Source: Patescibacteria group bacterium UBA2772 (GTDB taxonomy: Bacteria > Patescibacteriota > Minisyncoccia > Moranbacterales > DUUL01). From it: a DNA stretch of 64,000 bases. The stretch is taken from positions 1 to 64,000 of the forward strand of contig DEIO01000020.1 of NCBI GenBank assembly GCA_002352545.1, written 5' to 3'. This document shows positions 18,109-27,399 of the stretch, piece by piece. The translations under genes and the position numbers were made by a program. Every line of letters begins with the position of its first letter. The first letter of the stretch is position 1. A model generated the notes under the pieces. The model did not search any database, had not been told where the DNA came from, and saw only the letters and a program-made list of their open reading frames with translations.

Positions 18109-18738
18109 ATGAACGAGTTAAATGGTCCATTGAAAGAGGCAGTCTTTATTTCTAAGTTTCTTCCAGTGATACTTCTGTTGGTCGCAATAGATTTTTTTAT
18201 TGTAAGCGCATTGTGTCTATTTCTGGATGTTGCAACTAACCCATGGATGATATTTGGGTTTATATGTTTTAAGATGGCGTTCCAGCTAATAATAAAAAGG
18301 CAAATGCATCGCTACAAAGACATTCTCGTAGCCTCATTTCTTGTCCTGGCTTCAAGTATCCAAGCTTTTTCTTTAATTCTGGCAATTTTTTTACCAGAAA
18401 ACAGCATAATTGATTTCAATGTTCTTTTTACCATTAGTTCATTAACTTCATCGATTTTATTCCTGTCCTGGGGAATTATTATTGCTATCCTTAGAGCAAA
18501 TTTTTTGTCGAGTAAAGGTTTTCTACTAGTCGTGGTCTTATTCTTTATAAGCCTTCGTTTGACAACTACCATTGAACTACCTTTCTTCGTCATATTGTTC
18601 TCAAATTTACCAATTTTGCTTTTGTTTCTTTGGATTTGGGCAACAAGGAAAGCTTTGTTTATTCGCACCAACACTACTTATGATAATTTTGCATTCTTTC
18701 TTGGTTATGGAAAAAGCTCCACTGGAATGAAAAACTAA
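18109..18738 (+). CDS. Polytopic membrane protein, unknown function
   Basis: About six hydrophobic helices over 209 residues with short loops. The ATG is preceded by GGAGG eight bases away, one of the clearest SD sequences in the window. Charged KRQMHRYKD separates helices 2 and 3, and the C-terminus is soluble. No transporter motif or family signature is recognised. A strong terminator closes the gene, so it looks monocistronic. Confidence 0.65.
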   Translation: MNELNGPLKEAVFISKFLPVILLLVAIDFFIVSALCLFLDVATNPWMIFGFICFKMAFQLIIKRQMHRYKDILVASFLVLASSIQAFSLILAIFLPENSIIDFNVLFTISSLTSSILFLSWGIIIAILRANFLSSKGFLLVVVLFFISLRLTTTIELPFFVILFSNLPILLLFLWIWATRKALFIRTNTTYDNFAFFLGYGKSSTGMKN

Positions 18739-18757
18739 AACCATATTCTAAACAGAA

Positions 18758-18797
18758 AAAACCCTCCAATTCAGCATCGCCAGAATTGGAGGGTTTT
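18758..18797. terminator. Strong bidirectional hairpin terminator
   Basis: AAAACCCTCCAATTC pairs exactly with GAATTGGAGGGTTTT across a 10-base loop. It lies between convergent genes 18109-18738 and 18811-19107 and has T or A tracts on both sides. Confidence 0.92.
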
Positions 18798-18810
18798 ACT
18801 TTACATTTTT

Positions 18811-19107
18811 TTATTTTTTGCCTTTCTTGTCATGAGCTACTTTAAATAACCAATGTTTTTTTTCAACATAAACTAGGTACCACCATCTTTGTCCAGCTGG
18901 AAAGCCTAAGATTACCCCTAAGAAAACAAAAAATATTTGAAACCAAAGAGGAAAAGCTATCTTCGCTCCTTGTAAAAACCAAAGATCATTCATACTTAGA
19001 GTTCCTGAGGCGATTTGGGTAACAAGATGCAATTCCAACGCTTTTAAAAGAGCGAAATTAACAAGCCCAGTTGCAAACATTGTCACAAACAAATATGTTC
19101 TTTTCAT
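18811..19107 (-). CDS. Small membrane protein downstream of ydjM-like gene
   Basis: 98 residues with two hydrophobic segments (YLFVTMFATGLVNFALL and WFQIFFVFLGVILGF), an aromatic patch RWWYLVYVEKKHWLF and a basic tail. It begins eight bases after the stop of the YdjM-like gene, so it is the last gene of the Pif1-YdjM operon. No family recognised. Confidence 0.65.
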   Translation of the reverse strand: MKRTYLFVTMFATGLVNFALLKALELHLVTQIASGTLSMNDLWFLQGAKIAFPLWFQIFFVFLGVILGFPAGQRWWYLVYVEKKHWLFKVAHDKKGKK

Positions 19108-19115
19108 TTTTTTTA

Positions 19116-19781
19116 TTATAAAAATTCAAATCTAGAAAACATTTCTAGATTATGTAAAGCAAAAATTAACACTACTAATATAAAATATACCAAAAAAGTA
19201 GAGATATGTGAAGAGGAGAATATCTTCAATGCTGTACCAAGTGATTTTTTTGATCTAAATTTAAGATTATTAAAGGCTATTGATGAATATAGCTCATCGA
19301 GTAAAAGATGTACGATGCATCCAACAAAAACAGCCGCCGATAGTATTAGATTATCTCCATCTTGCATACCACTCTTTTTCAAAATCCACATCACCATAAG
19401 TCCAAAAACCAATGCAGTGGGAATAGAATGAAACATTCCTCGATGATGTGTGAGTTGCATAAAAACATAGCCGACTAAAAAACGAATCACCAAAAATACG
19501 CCAATTGGTAAAAGAAGTAAATATTTAAAATTTTTATTGCCTTGATCAAAAAAATAGAAACAAACTAGCATAGCTAGTCCTGACGATAATAATCCAAAAA
19601 CTATTTTAAAAGGAATTCCATCATCAACATCTAGGTCTGGCAAAAAAGAACCTACAACCGTAAATAGAAAAACCCAAAAAATAACATCAAAACTGGTTGT
19701 CAACGAATAAACAGCACAAATAATTGCTAGTGCAATCCCTATAACAACACCCCAGGAAATATGAGTTTTAAAATTTGCCAT
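19116..19781 (-). CDS. YdjM/DUF457-type membrane-bound metal-dependent hydrolase
   Basis: Membrane protein of the YdjM (LexA-binding, inner-membrane-associated putative hydrolase) family. Metal-binding motifs are the N-terminal FKTHISWG, FLPDLDVDDG at about residue 50 and LTHHRGMFHS at about 110, and a later IVHLLLDELYS. Five or so helices surround them. The start codon directly abuts the Pif1-type helicase stop at 19782, implying coupled translation. Substrate unknown. Confidence 0.85.
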   Translation of the reverse strand: MANFKTHISWGVVIGIALAIICAVYSLTTSFDVIFWVFLFTVVGSFLPDLDVDDGIPFKIVFGLLSSGLAMLVCFYFFDQGNKNFKYLLLLPIGVFLVIRFLVGYVFMQLTHHRGMFHSIPTALVFGLMVMWILKKSGMQDGDNLILSAAVFVGCIVHLLLDELYSSIAFNNLKFRSKKSLGTALKIFSSSHISTFLVYFILVVLIFALHNLEMFSRFEFL

Positions 19782-21059
19782 CTAATCTTGTTCTTTTTTA
19801 TGAAAGTCTATAACCTTTTGATCAATAATAATATCTCTGGGTCTAAGTGGATTCTTTAAATAGAGACCAGTAATATCCGTACATCGACTTAAAGCGACAT
19901 ACGTTTGTCCATGCGTAAAGGCCCCATATCCCAAATCAATGATCACTTTTTTGAAGGTCTTACCTTGACTTTTATGAATTGTTACTGCCCAAGCAAGTTT
20001 TAGCGGTAATTGTGCAAAAGAGCCTTTTTCAAACTTATCAATTTCTTTCGTGCCCGAATTGTATCTGTAATCGTAAACCTCCCAAACAGATTTCTCTACT
20101 CTATGTGCCTTGTCGCCAACCTTAACAAGCGCATAATGTTGTCCAAGTTTCTTTATAACACCAATCGTTCCATTAACCCAACGCTTTGGAGTTTCTGTAT
20201 CATTTTTTACAAACATTACTTGAGCACCAACTTTCAATTTTAGCTCTGGCTCAACGGGACAATCCTTCTTGTGAAAATCACCTTTTAATTTAGCTTTAAA
20301 AACCTGCTCTGTCCCACTAACAAAACCAAGTTTTGTCATATTGATTTTATCAGCAATAGCATTCGTACTAGAAAGTGTAATTGCTGGCACATGTCTATCT
20401 TTGTCAGCACAACATCTTGCATTCAATGTTGCAAAGTCTTCTTGTGATAAAGTTTTCTCTCTAATTCTATTTAAAAGCTTCTGGAAAGTAGTATCTTTCT
20501 GACGAAATATTTTAGTTAATTGCACTTTCTCAAAGTCGGCCTCTTCAAAACAATTTGCATTAAAAAAATACACGCCATCATATTGATCTGCAAAATATGC
20601 TCTCTCTTGTCCCATAACAACAGGAGGCAATTGAAAAAGATCACCAAATGCAATTATTTGTACCCCTCCAAAAGATAAGTCCTTTCCTCTATTCATTCTA
20701 AGAGAATAATCGATAGCGTCTAATATATCAGCTCTTACCATTGAAATTTCATCAATTACAATGGTTTCTAGGTTTTCAAAAATTTCAGCTTTGTGATACA
20801 AGTTTTTGACATCATCCCTTCTAACAACTCCAAATGGGAAAAGAAAAAAAGAATGAATTGTGCTACCTTTGATATTCACAGCCGAAATTCCAGTTGGTGC
20901 TAAAATAACTACGCTTTTTTCAGTTTTTTCACAAAAATGTTTTAATAATGTCGATTTTCCCGTCCCAGCTTTCCCTGTTATGAAGATATTTCTATCAGTT
21001 TCTTCCATAAGACAAAGAGCGTCTTCAAATTCTTCTGTTATTTTTATTTCTTCCCTCAT
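19782..21059 (-). CDS. Pif1/RecD2-like superfamily 1 helicase
   Basis: 5'-3' DNA helicase acting in replication and repair. Motifs in order: NIFITGKAGTGKSTLLKHF (Walker A), VVILAPTGISAVNI (Ia), ETIVIDEISMVRADI (Walker B), IIAFGDLFQLPPV (III), LAWAVTIHKSQGKTFKKVI (V) and TYVALSRCTDITGLYL (VI). At 425 residues it is the compact form with no extra N- or C-terminal domains, as common in small genomes. It heads a three-gene minus-strand operon with a YdjM-like hydrolase and a small membrane protein. Confidence 0.94.
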   Translation of the reverse strand: MREEIKITEEFEDALCLMEETDRNIFITGKAGTGKSTLLKHFCEKTEKSVVILAPTGISAVNIKGSTIHSFFLFPFGVVRRDDVKNLYHKAEIFENLETIVIDEISMVRADILDAIDYSLRMNRGKDLSFGGVQIIAFGDLFQLPPVVMGQERAYFADQYDGVYFFNANCFEEADFEKVQLTKIFRQKDTTFQKLLNRIREKTLSQEDFATLNARCCADKDRHVPAITLSSTNAIADKINMTKLGFVSGTEQVFKAKLKGDFHKKDCPVEPELKLKVGAQVMFVKNDTETPKRWVNGTIGVIKKLGQHYALVKVGDKAHRVEKSVWEVYDYRYNSGTKEIDKFEKGSFAQLPLKLAWAVTIHKSQGKTFKKVIIDLGYGAFTHGQTYVALSRCTDITGLYLKNPLRPRDIIIDQKVIDFHKKEQD

Positions 21060-21196
21060 TTATCTTTTAATTTATTTTCAATTTTTAAAGTATAACACAG
21101 TATTATGATTAAAATAAGGAATTTACTTTAGAATCAAAATGAGCTATAATTCTTATAAATACAATCTTTTAAATTGATAAAAAATAAAACTGGATT

Positions 21197-21994
21197 TTGA
21201 AAAAAATTCAAAAAGAAGAGTCTGAAAATCTTAAGCTGGAACAACAGTCTGCAACTGAAAAAGCGGCTGAAGATTTTGAAGATGAAGATATTGAACAGAC
21301 CTATACTCCAAAGGAACAAGCAGAAGCAAAAAATGACTCATCAAAATCACTAGAAGAATCACCAAAAAAAAGGTGAAGTTGAACTTTATAGTGGTGCTAA
21401 GGAAATTGAAAATTTAAATCAAAAATTGAGAAATGAGAATCTACCAGATAAAAAAAGACAGGAAATCTTTGATTAAATAGTTGATTATGAAGAAAAACTG
21501 GATTTACTACAAAATCAATTAGGTCTCAGCGACAAAGAAGCCAATGAGGCGTTGACGATACTCTACAAAAGAAATATTAATGTTGATGAGTAACTTAAAG
21601 AAATAAAAAATTCAATGGAAAAATCAAGCAACATTGGTGGAATTTTAAATTTTGCAAAAAAATGTTGCAAATTAGCAATAGATTTAAAAAAACCATAGTT
21701 GCAGCAACAATTTTAGTTAGTTCAGTAGAAAATTCTTTTGCTGAAGAAGTGAAGACAGGAAATTTAGACAATTTAAAAATCACAAGTAGTATACAACTAA
21801 ACACAAAAACTGGATTAGCTTCAATGAAAATCAATTCCATAGAAGACAGTTAATCCAAAAATACTTGGCGAATTATGATGGTAAAAGCAGGAATACCGAA
21901 AATGAATGAACCAGCCACAGGCTTCATTAAAAGAATTCTTGAAAAAGTTGATTTAACAAAGGGTCAAATTGATCATCTAATACAAACGCTTTAA
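21197..21994 (+). pseudogene. Degraded gene for an acidic helical protein
   Basis: Consecutive frames give a coherent Lys/Glu-rich product: KKIQKEESENLKLEQQ, then GEVELYSGAKEIENLNQK, YEEKLDLLQNQLGLSDKE, a segment NRFKKTIVAATILVSSVENS, and a C-terminus KMNEPATGFIKRILEKVDL. Lesions are a frame change at an A8 run near 21370, in-frame TAA near 21473 and 21592, a frame change at the A7 run near 21660, and TAA at about 21852. The number of nonsense codons argues for true decay over base-calling error. Family not recognised. Confidence 0.6.
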
Positions 21995-22019
21995 GACATC
22001 CCCTACCCTACTTGATATT

Positions 22020-22051
22020 AAAAAGCCTTATAATCTCTTATAAGGCTTTTT
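22020..22051. terminator. Perfect 14-bp stem terminator
   Basis: AAAAAGCCTTATAA and its exact complement are separated by TCTC. It lies between the convergent pseudogenes at 21197-21994 and 22056-22861, and its A and T tracts allow action both ways. Confidence 0.92.
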
Positions 22052-22055
22052 GCTT

Positions 22056-22861
22056 TTAAAAAACAAGTTTCATCCGTTCCTTGGTATCAACTTTTTCAAT
22101 TGAAATGATTTTTACTTTTGGGGTTTCTTGAAAGTTTTTTCTTTCGATCATACCTTTTAACAAAACCTCAGATTCACGAATAAAGTCATGGAATTGTGCA
22201 ATTTCCTTGTCCTTGTCAGACAAAAGACATCTTTAAATTCTATTTCTTATTCTAAGACCAATATCATTATATTCTTTATTCAGCCTAGTTATTTCACCTG
22301 TAAGTTCGACTGTCTGTCCATTTCTCATTTCCGGTAAAATCTTTTTTGTTTTTATAATCTCAAAAAATTCGTTCCGTTTTGATCTCAAAAGGTCGATATA
22401 CCTCTCTCTAAAAGAAAGTTGTAAATTCCCTAAGCTTTGTCTAAGTGGTACAACTATACTCTGAACATCCTCTGGAAATTTTCTACTGTTGCATAAAGTT
22501 AGGATTTTGGGGCTTACTGCATCTGAAACAACGCTGTTTTTTAGATTGAAAACTTTATTTATTCCAAATTTTTGAATAATCCCAAGTGACTCTATGATTA
22601 ATTCAACCAACATAGAAGTTTTCTTGGGCCCGATTCCTTCTAATTTGAAATTTAAAGTTAAATCTTCAGAATTTACAGGTATAACGAAAATCTTAAAACT
22701 TTTAAACTTCAAAACTTTTGCAGCTTCTTTTAGACACCCTTGGACACCCAGATTGCATTTCCCAGTTCCTTAGCATCAATTGCTTTACAATTAGAATAAG
22801 ACACCTCCACATACTTTCCATCTTTTGCCTCAAAAAGACAATCTTCATTCAGTTTTTCCAT
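22056..22861 (-). pseudogene. Disrupted hypothetical gene (frameshift plus in-frame TAA)
   Basis: An ATG at 22861 opens MEKLNEDCLFEAKDGKYVEV and runs to a TAA at 22731. The neighbouring frame continues from there as GCLKEAAKVLKFKSFKIFVI down to 22233, so one base is missing at the GGG near 22737. A TAA at about 22234 then interrupts the same frame, which goes on with CLLSDKDKEIAQFHDFIRES to a final stop at 22056. Joined length is about 267 residues. The product is helical and soluble, with a conserved-looking middle. Family not recognised. Confidence 0.6.
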
Positions 22862-22963
22862 TTCATTTTTCTTTTTGTGTCTTTGTTTTTCTCTTTTCTC
22901 CACAAAAAGAAAACCAAGAAAATTAACTTATTTCGAAAACTTCACAGACCCTATTGTGCCACA

Positions 22964-23992
22964 CTAGAGATTCTTTCCCTTTGCTATCTTTTGCTCCCAT
23001 TGCCATGCAGTTTTCATTGCATCATCTAAACTACTCTTTGTCTTCCAATTCAAAGTCTTATTTGCAAGACGAGTATCAGCAAAAGAAGTCTCGATATCAC
23101 CATCTCTTCTTTCTGTGATTCTAAACGATAATTTTTTTCCACTCACTCTTTCAAAAGAGTGGATTACATCCAAAACAGAATTTCCTTCCCCCGTTCCTAA
23201 ATTGAAAATCTCCACCCCTTTTTTGTTTTTAGAAATAAGTCTTTTTACGGCACATACATGAGCTCTGGCTAAATCAACCACGTGAATATAATCACGTATA
23301 CAAGTTCCATCGGGAGTATCATAGTTGCCTCCAAAAACTTGCAACTCTTTTCGTAATCCTATGCCAGTTTGAGTTACAAAAGGTACTAAGTTAGCTGGAA
23401 TTCCTATAGGTGACTCCCCAATTTCAATTGAAAAATGTGCACCAATTGGATTGAAATAACGCAAAGCTATAGTAGAAAAACCCAAATCGCTTTTTACAAA
23501 AGAAGATATAATATCTTCACAGATTTGTTTTGTCTCTCCGTAAGCACAAGTAGCCTTTTTTAGAGGAGATTTCTCTGTAACTGGTAACTCATTCGCATCA
23601 CCGTATACTGTTGCTGAAGAAGAAAATACTAGATTGTTCAAATTTTTCTCCTTCATGACAACCAATAAATTCATTAGGGAGTTTAAATTATTTTGATAAT
23701 ATTTCAAAGGATTTGTAATTGACTCAATGACTGACTTGTAGGCTGCAAAATGAATTATTGCATCGATATCTAAGTTATCCTCAAAAAATGTTCTACATTT
23801 TTTAATATCACAAAGATCAATCTTTTTAAACTGTGGTTTTTCCCCAATAATTTTTTCGATACCTTCCAAAACACTTTTATCAGAAGATGCTAAGCTATCA
23901 ATAATAATCACTTCGTATCCCGCCTCCATTAGCTCAACAACTGTATGCGAACCTATATAACCGGTACCACCGGTTACTAAAATTTTGTTCAT
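22964..23992 (-). CDS. galE: UDP-glucose 4-epimerase
   Basis: Extended short-chain dehydrogenase/reductase interconverting UDP-glucose and UDP-galactose (or the N-acetyl forms). NAD-binding GGTGYIGSH is at the N-terminus, SSSATVYG supplies the catalytic Ser region, YGETKQ is the Y-x-x-x-K pair, and RYFNPIGAH and DYIHVVDLARAH are GalE signatures. Length 342 is standard and the frame is intact. It provides sugar nucleotides for surface glycans, in keeping with the WecG-type transferase at 10 kb. Monocistronic. Confidence 0.95.
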   Translation of the reverse strand: MNKILVTGGTGYIGSHTVVELMEAGYEVIIIDSLASSDKSVLEGIEKIIGEKPQFKKIDLCDIKKCRTFFEDNLDIDAIIHFAAYKSVIESITNPLKYYQNNLNSLMNLLVVMKEKNLNNLVFSSSATVYGDANELPVTEKSPLKKATCAYGETKQICEDIISSFVKSDLGFSTIALRYFNPIGAHFSIEIGESPIGIPANLVPFVTQTGIGLRKELQVFGGNYDTPDGTCIRDYIHVVDLARAHVCAVKRLISKNKKGVEIFNLGTGEGNSVLDVIHSFERVSGKKLSFRITERRDGDIETSFADTRLANKTLNWKTKSSLDDAMKTAWQWEQKIAKGKNL

Positions 23993-24310
23993 ATTCTTTT
24001 TTTAATGATAACTCAATTAAAGCATAGTTCTACTAACTTACAAAATTAGAAAGACCAACCCTGTATTAAACTCATTGACAAATTCAAGTTCTCATGTTAA
24101 ATTATTGGAAAGTTCCAAACAATAACCTTTTTGTGAAAGGAGAACTTTCATAGCAGATATAGTCTTTTATAGCATGGCAGATTTTTTCCGTAGCACTTCT
24201 TAAAAATGAACCCAAGAAAAAACGGAGAAAATGAAAGGAACGAGCTCATACTAAAAAATGCCTAAAAGGCTAGACTCTGGAACTAATCTTGAACTTTATT
24301 ACAAAAACCA
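23993..24310. other. Intergenic stretch with palindromes, no gene
   Basis: Contains the palindrome TTGGAAAGTTCCAA near 24104 and GAAAGTTC/GAACTTTC arms around it. An SD-like AAAGGAG near 24137 is followed by ATAGCAGATATAGTC rather than an ATG, so a decayed short ORF is possible. No convincing coding sequence is present. Confidence 0.4.
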
Positions 24311-24354
24311 AAAAACGTCCACACAATGCTAATATGTACCGTGTGGACGTTTTT
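24311..24354 (-). terminator. Terminator downstream of rlmN
   Basis: AAAAACGTCCACAC and its exact complement GTGTGGACGTTTTT flank a 16-base loop, 15 bp beyond the rlmN stop. Confidence 0.9.
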
Positions 24355-24368
24355 ATTTTTCAAGAAAC

Positions 24369-25406
24369 TTAACGCTTTTTGTTGTCTGTGGCAAGCTGTC
24401 CACAAGCACCATGAATATCATCGCCCATACTTTTTCTAGTTGTACAATGTATCCCGCTTTTTCTCAAACCATATTGAAACCTCCTAACAATTTTCTCGGA
24501 AGATGACTCAAAATCACCTTCAATTGAGTTGTACCGAATCAAATTTACATGCAAAAGTTGTAAACTACCAATTGATCTTAGAAATCTTGATAAATCCCGA
24601 ATATCCACCTCTGAATCGTTCACGTCTTTTAATAGAATATACTCGATAAAAACCTTGCGTTTACTTTTTGTGAAGTATTTTTTCAGAAAAATTCTAATTT
24701 GGTCTAGATCGTACATCCTATTCACCGGCATGTACTCTCCTCGTTTTGTATTGTTAGCAAAATGAAGTGAAATAGCTAAATTAATTTGAGGAAAATCATC
24801 TACGAATTTTTGCATCCCTTTAACAATGCCAGAAGTAGAGACTGAAATATTTCTTCTGCCAAAATCAAACAAGTCTTCGTCAATAAGAATATTAAGACTA
24901 TCTTTTACATTTTTCCAATTCAAGAATGGTTCCCCCATACCCATATATACAATATTTGAGAAAGACCCCCCGAGTTCTTTTTGCTTTAAATATTGCTTCC
25001 AAAATAATACTTGACTGACGATTTCATCACTTGATAAATCTCTCACAAAACCACACTTCCCCGTTGCACAAAAAGCACAACCCAGGGAGCATCCAACTTG
25101 AGACGAGATACAAGCTGACCAAGTGTCTTCCTTTGGAGAAAGCAGAACTGTTTCAAGAAGTTTTCCATCAGAAAGCTTCAAAACAGCCTTATGAGCTCTG
25201 CCGTCTTTTGAGGTTAAGACCCTGACCTTTGAAAAAGGTAGTATTTCCAAATTTTTATCCAAAAAGACTCTTAGATCTTTTGAAATTGTTGAAATATCCA
25301 GAAAAGAAGATTTTGCTTCCTCAAAAACTGCTTTGTATATCTGTTTTTTTCGAAAACTTTTTTCGTTTTTTTCAATAAGTAGTTTTTCTAATTTTTGGAT
25401 ATCCAT
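24369..25406 (-). CDS. rlmN: 23S rRNA (adenine-2503-C2)-methyltransferase
   Basis: Radical-SAM enzyme methylating A2503 of 23S rRNA (also A37 in some tRNAs). The 4Fe-4S cluster Cys are in GCSLGCAFCATGKCGF, followed by NIVYMGMGEPFLNW and ISVSTSGIVKGM for SAM binding. The C-terminal GIHCTTRKSMGDDIHGACGQ carries the catalytic Cys of the RlmN/Cfr mechanism. Length 345 is normal, frame intact, own terminator downstream. Confidence 0.96.
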   Translation of the reverse strand: MDIQKLEKLLIEKNEKSFRKKQIYKAVFEEAKSSFLDISTISKDLRVFLDKNLEILPFSKVRVLTSKDGRAHKAVLKLSDGKLLETVLLSPKEDTWSACISSQVGCSLGCAFCATGKCGFVRDLSSDEIVSQVLFWKQYLKQKELGGSFSNIVYMGMGEPFLNWKNVKDSLNILIDEDLFDFGRRNISVSTSGIVKGMQKFVDDFPQINLAISLHFANNTKRGEYMPVNRMYDLDQIRIFLKKYFTKSKRKVFIEYILLKDVNDSEVDIRDLSRFLRSIGSLQLLHVNLIRYNSIEGDFESSSEKIVRRFQYGLRKSGIHCTTRKSMGDDIHGACGQLATDNKKR

Positions 25407-25610
25407 TTTTTTGACTTAAACCTAAGATAAATAAAAAATTTTACGATTATATTAAAACATAAAATAGACATTTAAGGAAGTTAAAGAAAATTTTACCCAA
25501 ATTATTATATTAACAAAATAAACTTTATATGACTTAATATATACGTTTATACCTTTCTTGTATTGGAGAATTTATATTTTTTAAAAACCACAAATCTAAG
25601 GGAGTTGAAA

Positions 25611-25933
25611 ATGAAATTTTTAGAAAAAAAACATTGTGAAATAGAGTAAAAGAGATCTACCCTCCAGAGGTTTGTAATTTCTTTCACGGTGGAATTATTC
25701 AAAAACATGTTGCTGACTGGATCGATCTCCTCCATGAAAAAACTCGACAAGAAATCACCTGGAGACATCACAAAGAAAACTATATGATTCATACATTTGG
25801 CGATCTAGAAAAGGTTTTTCTCGTAACTACAAGATTTTCTTTCAAATTAGGAAGAAATACCAAGTTTGGTGTAAGAATTACAATCATTTTAACTGGCAAC
25901 AGCATTGAAAGTTCTAATCAATTTAGAAATTAG
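25611..25933 (+). pseudogene. Small hypothetical gene with start-region lesions
   Basis: AAGGGAG lies six bases before the ATG at 25611, which opens MKFLEKKHCEIE and stops. After a frame change at the A8 run near 25625, a second frame passes a TGA near 25635 and then stays open to 25933: NRVKEIYPPEVCNFFHGG, ADWIDLLHEKTRQEITWRHH and a beta-like end ending in SSNQFRN. The TGA falls in KTL-stop-NRV, where Trp would fit. Joined length is about 106 residues. No family recognised. Confidence 0.55.
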
Positions 25934-25957
25934 ACATGTTTCTGATTGCAGTCACAA

Positions 25958-25993
25958 AAAATTACCAATTCACAATGTGATTTTGGTAATTTT
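25958..25993 (+). terminator. Hairpin terminator
   Basis: AAATTACCAA pairs with TTGGTAATTT and is followed by a long T-rich run (25990-26002). Confidence 0.8.
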
Positions 25994-26027
25994 CTTTTTT
26001 TTATAAATATTTCTTTTTGAACTCCTA

Positions 26028-26603
26028 TCAGTCCCTTATAAGCTTCAGTTCATCCCGAAGACAAACTAGGTCATCCTTCAAGGGATTCTCCTCCCAACGA
26101 GCTAAAATAGCATCGATAGCATCAAGGTAATACTTTAAAACTTTATCCTTTGAAGCATGAAATATTTCAAACATCTCTTCCCCGTATCTTCCATAATCAT
26201 CCACAGACTCAGATTTATTAGCGATAATATCAGCAGATTTAAGCAAAAGTGAATCATGAGAAAATTCTTCCTTAATTTTACGAATAACTTCAGCCTTGCG
26301 GTTATCCCATCCCTTCCCAGTTTCCGTTACACTTTCGACTAAGTTTGCCACACTTAACCCGAATCGATCATGAATCATATTTCTCGTAACCTTTTTCTCT
26401 AGCGTACTATCTTCAATAGTGTCATGCAGAATTCCTGCTGCTACTAAATCTTCATTTGCACCAGCTAATGCCAAAATCAAGGCAACTGTCATTGGATGTG
26501 TGATATATGCAATGTCCTTACCCTTTCGTTTCTGCTTTTGATAAACCTCATGTGTCTTTATCGAAAAACGCATAGCTCTTTTGATTTTTAACGTGTATTT
26601 CAT
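26028..26603 (-). CDS. HD-domain hydrolase, RelA/SpoT (MESH1)-like
   Basis: Metal-dependent phosphohydrolase of the HD_4 type found in SpoT and small alarmone hydrolases. Motifs are THPMTVALILA, GILHDTIEDS (HD with following E-D) and SADIIANKSES near residue 120. Only the hydrolase half is present: no synthetase, TGS or ACT domain. The start at 26603 (MKYTLKIK) is preferred; the upstream extension is not family-like and overlaps the divergent gene. It ends TGA immediately followed by TAG. A (p)ppGpp hydrolase role is plausible, not proven. Confidence 0.82.
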   Translation of the reverse strand: MKYTLKIKRAMRFSIKTHEVYQKQKRKGKDIAYITHPMTVALILALAGANEDLVAAGILHDTIEDSTLEKKVTRNMIHDRFGLSVANLVESVTETGKGWDNRKAEVIRKIKEEFSHDSLLLKSADIIANKSESVDDYGRYGEEMFEIFHASKDKVLKYYLDAIDAILARWEENPLKDDLVCLRDELKLIRD

Positions 26604-26691
26604 AATGATAAGATTAACTATTATTCTTTGGACATTTGGGAAAAAACTCTTTAGACTATTATTACAGATATAAACTGGTTTTTCAAAAACT

Positions 26692-27399
26692 ATGAAAATA
26701 AAAAAAACTCTATTTAATCCTTTTTCTTCTTCTTGTCTCATTCACGCTCCTATTCGGAGTCAAAATTTTGCCCTTTTTTTTATCAGTAAAGATAAACCAG
26801 TCTTTATAAAAACAAACAACGAAAATCAAGGAAAGTATCAAGGAAAAAAGCAGGAAAAGGAAAAACCAGAAGAAAAAGAAGAAGAAGAAGAAGAAGATTT
26901 AATTTCTCCACTTTCAACACTAGAGAAAAGAATCACAAAAAAGAATTTTGGAAATTTCATCATATCTTAAAACTCATCGGCTACACCTAAAAAATTCACT
27001 GGCTATCATATTGGAATTGATCTGAAAATTTTTCCAGAAGAGCTAGAAAATATGATAACTGTAAAGACAATTTGCAACGGTAAGTTACTCATCAAAAAAA
27101 TCGCTAGTGGATATGGAGGTGTTGCAGTCCAAAGTTGAGTGATAGGAAATCTCCCTGTAACAGTAGTATACGGTCATCTTGATCTTCTAAGTATTGAATC
27201 TTCGGTTGGCGAAGACCTAAAACAAGGTGAGAAGATTGGAAATTTGGGCAAAGACAAAAGTTCTCAAATAAGTGGCGAAAGAAAGTATTTGCATTCAGGA
27301 ATTCACAAGGGAAATTCTATTAACATTCGTGGTTATGTAGGAAACAAAACCCAGTTAAGTAATTGGCTCAATCCCTGCTTTTATCTTTGCACAAAATAA
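26692..27399 (+). pseudogene. Decayed M23-family peptidoglycan endopeptidase gene
   Basis: The middle and end clearly encode a LytM/M23 domain: KFTGYHIGIDLKIFPEEL, GKLLIKKIASGYGG, VTVVYGHLDLLS and LHSGIHKGNSINIRGYV, which hold the Zn-binding H..D, H-x-D/H-x-H region. Lesions: the secretion signal LFLLLVSFTLLFGVKILPFF is in a different frame from the rest (two compensating shifts near 26720 and 26780), TAA near 26968, and TGA near 27137 just before VIGNLPVTVVYGHL. A functional enzyme would be a secreted cell-wall hydrolase. Confidence 0.8.

Noticed and set aside
24130..24260. SD-led ORF before the rlmN terminator
   Set aside because: AAAGGAG is followed by ATA, not ATG, and the frame closes after about 17 codons; later frames contain TGA and TAG. 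At most a relic.
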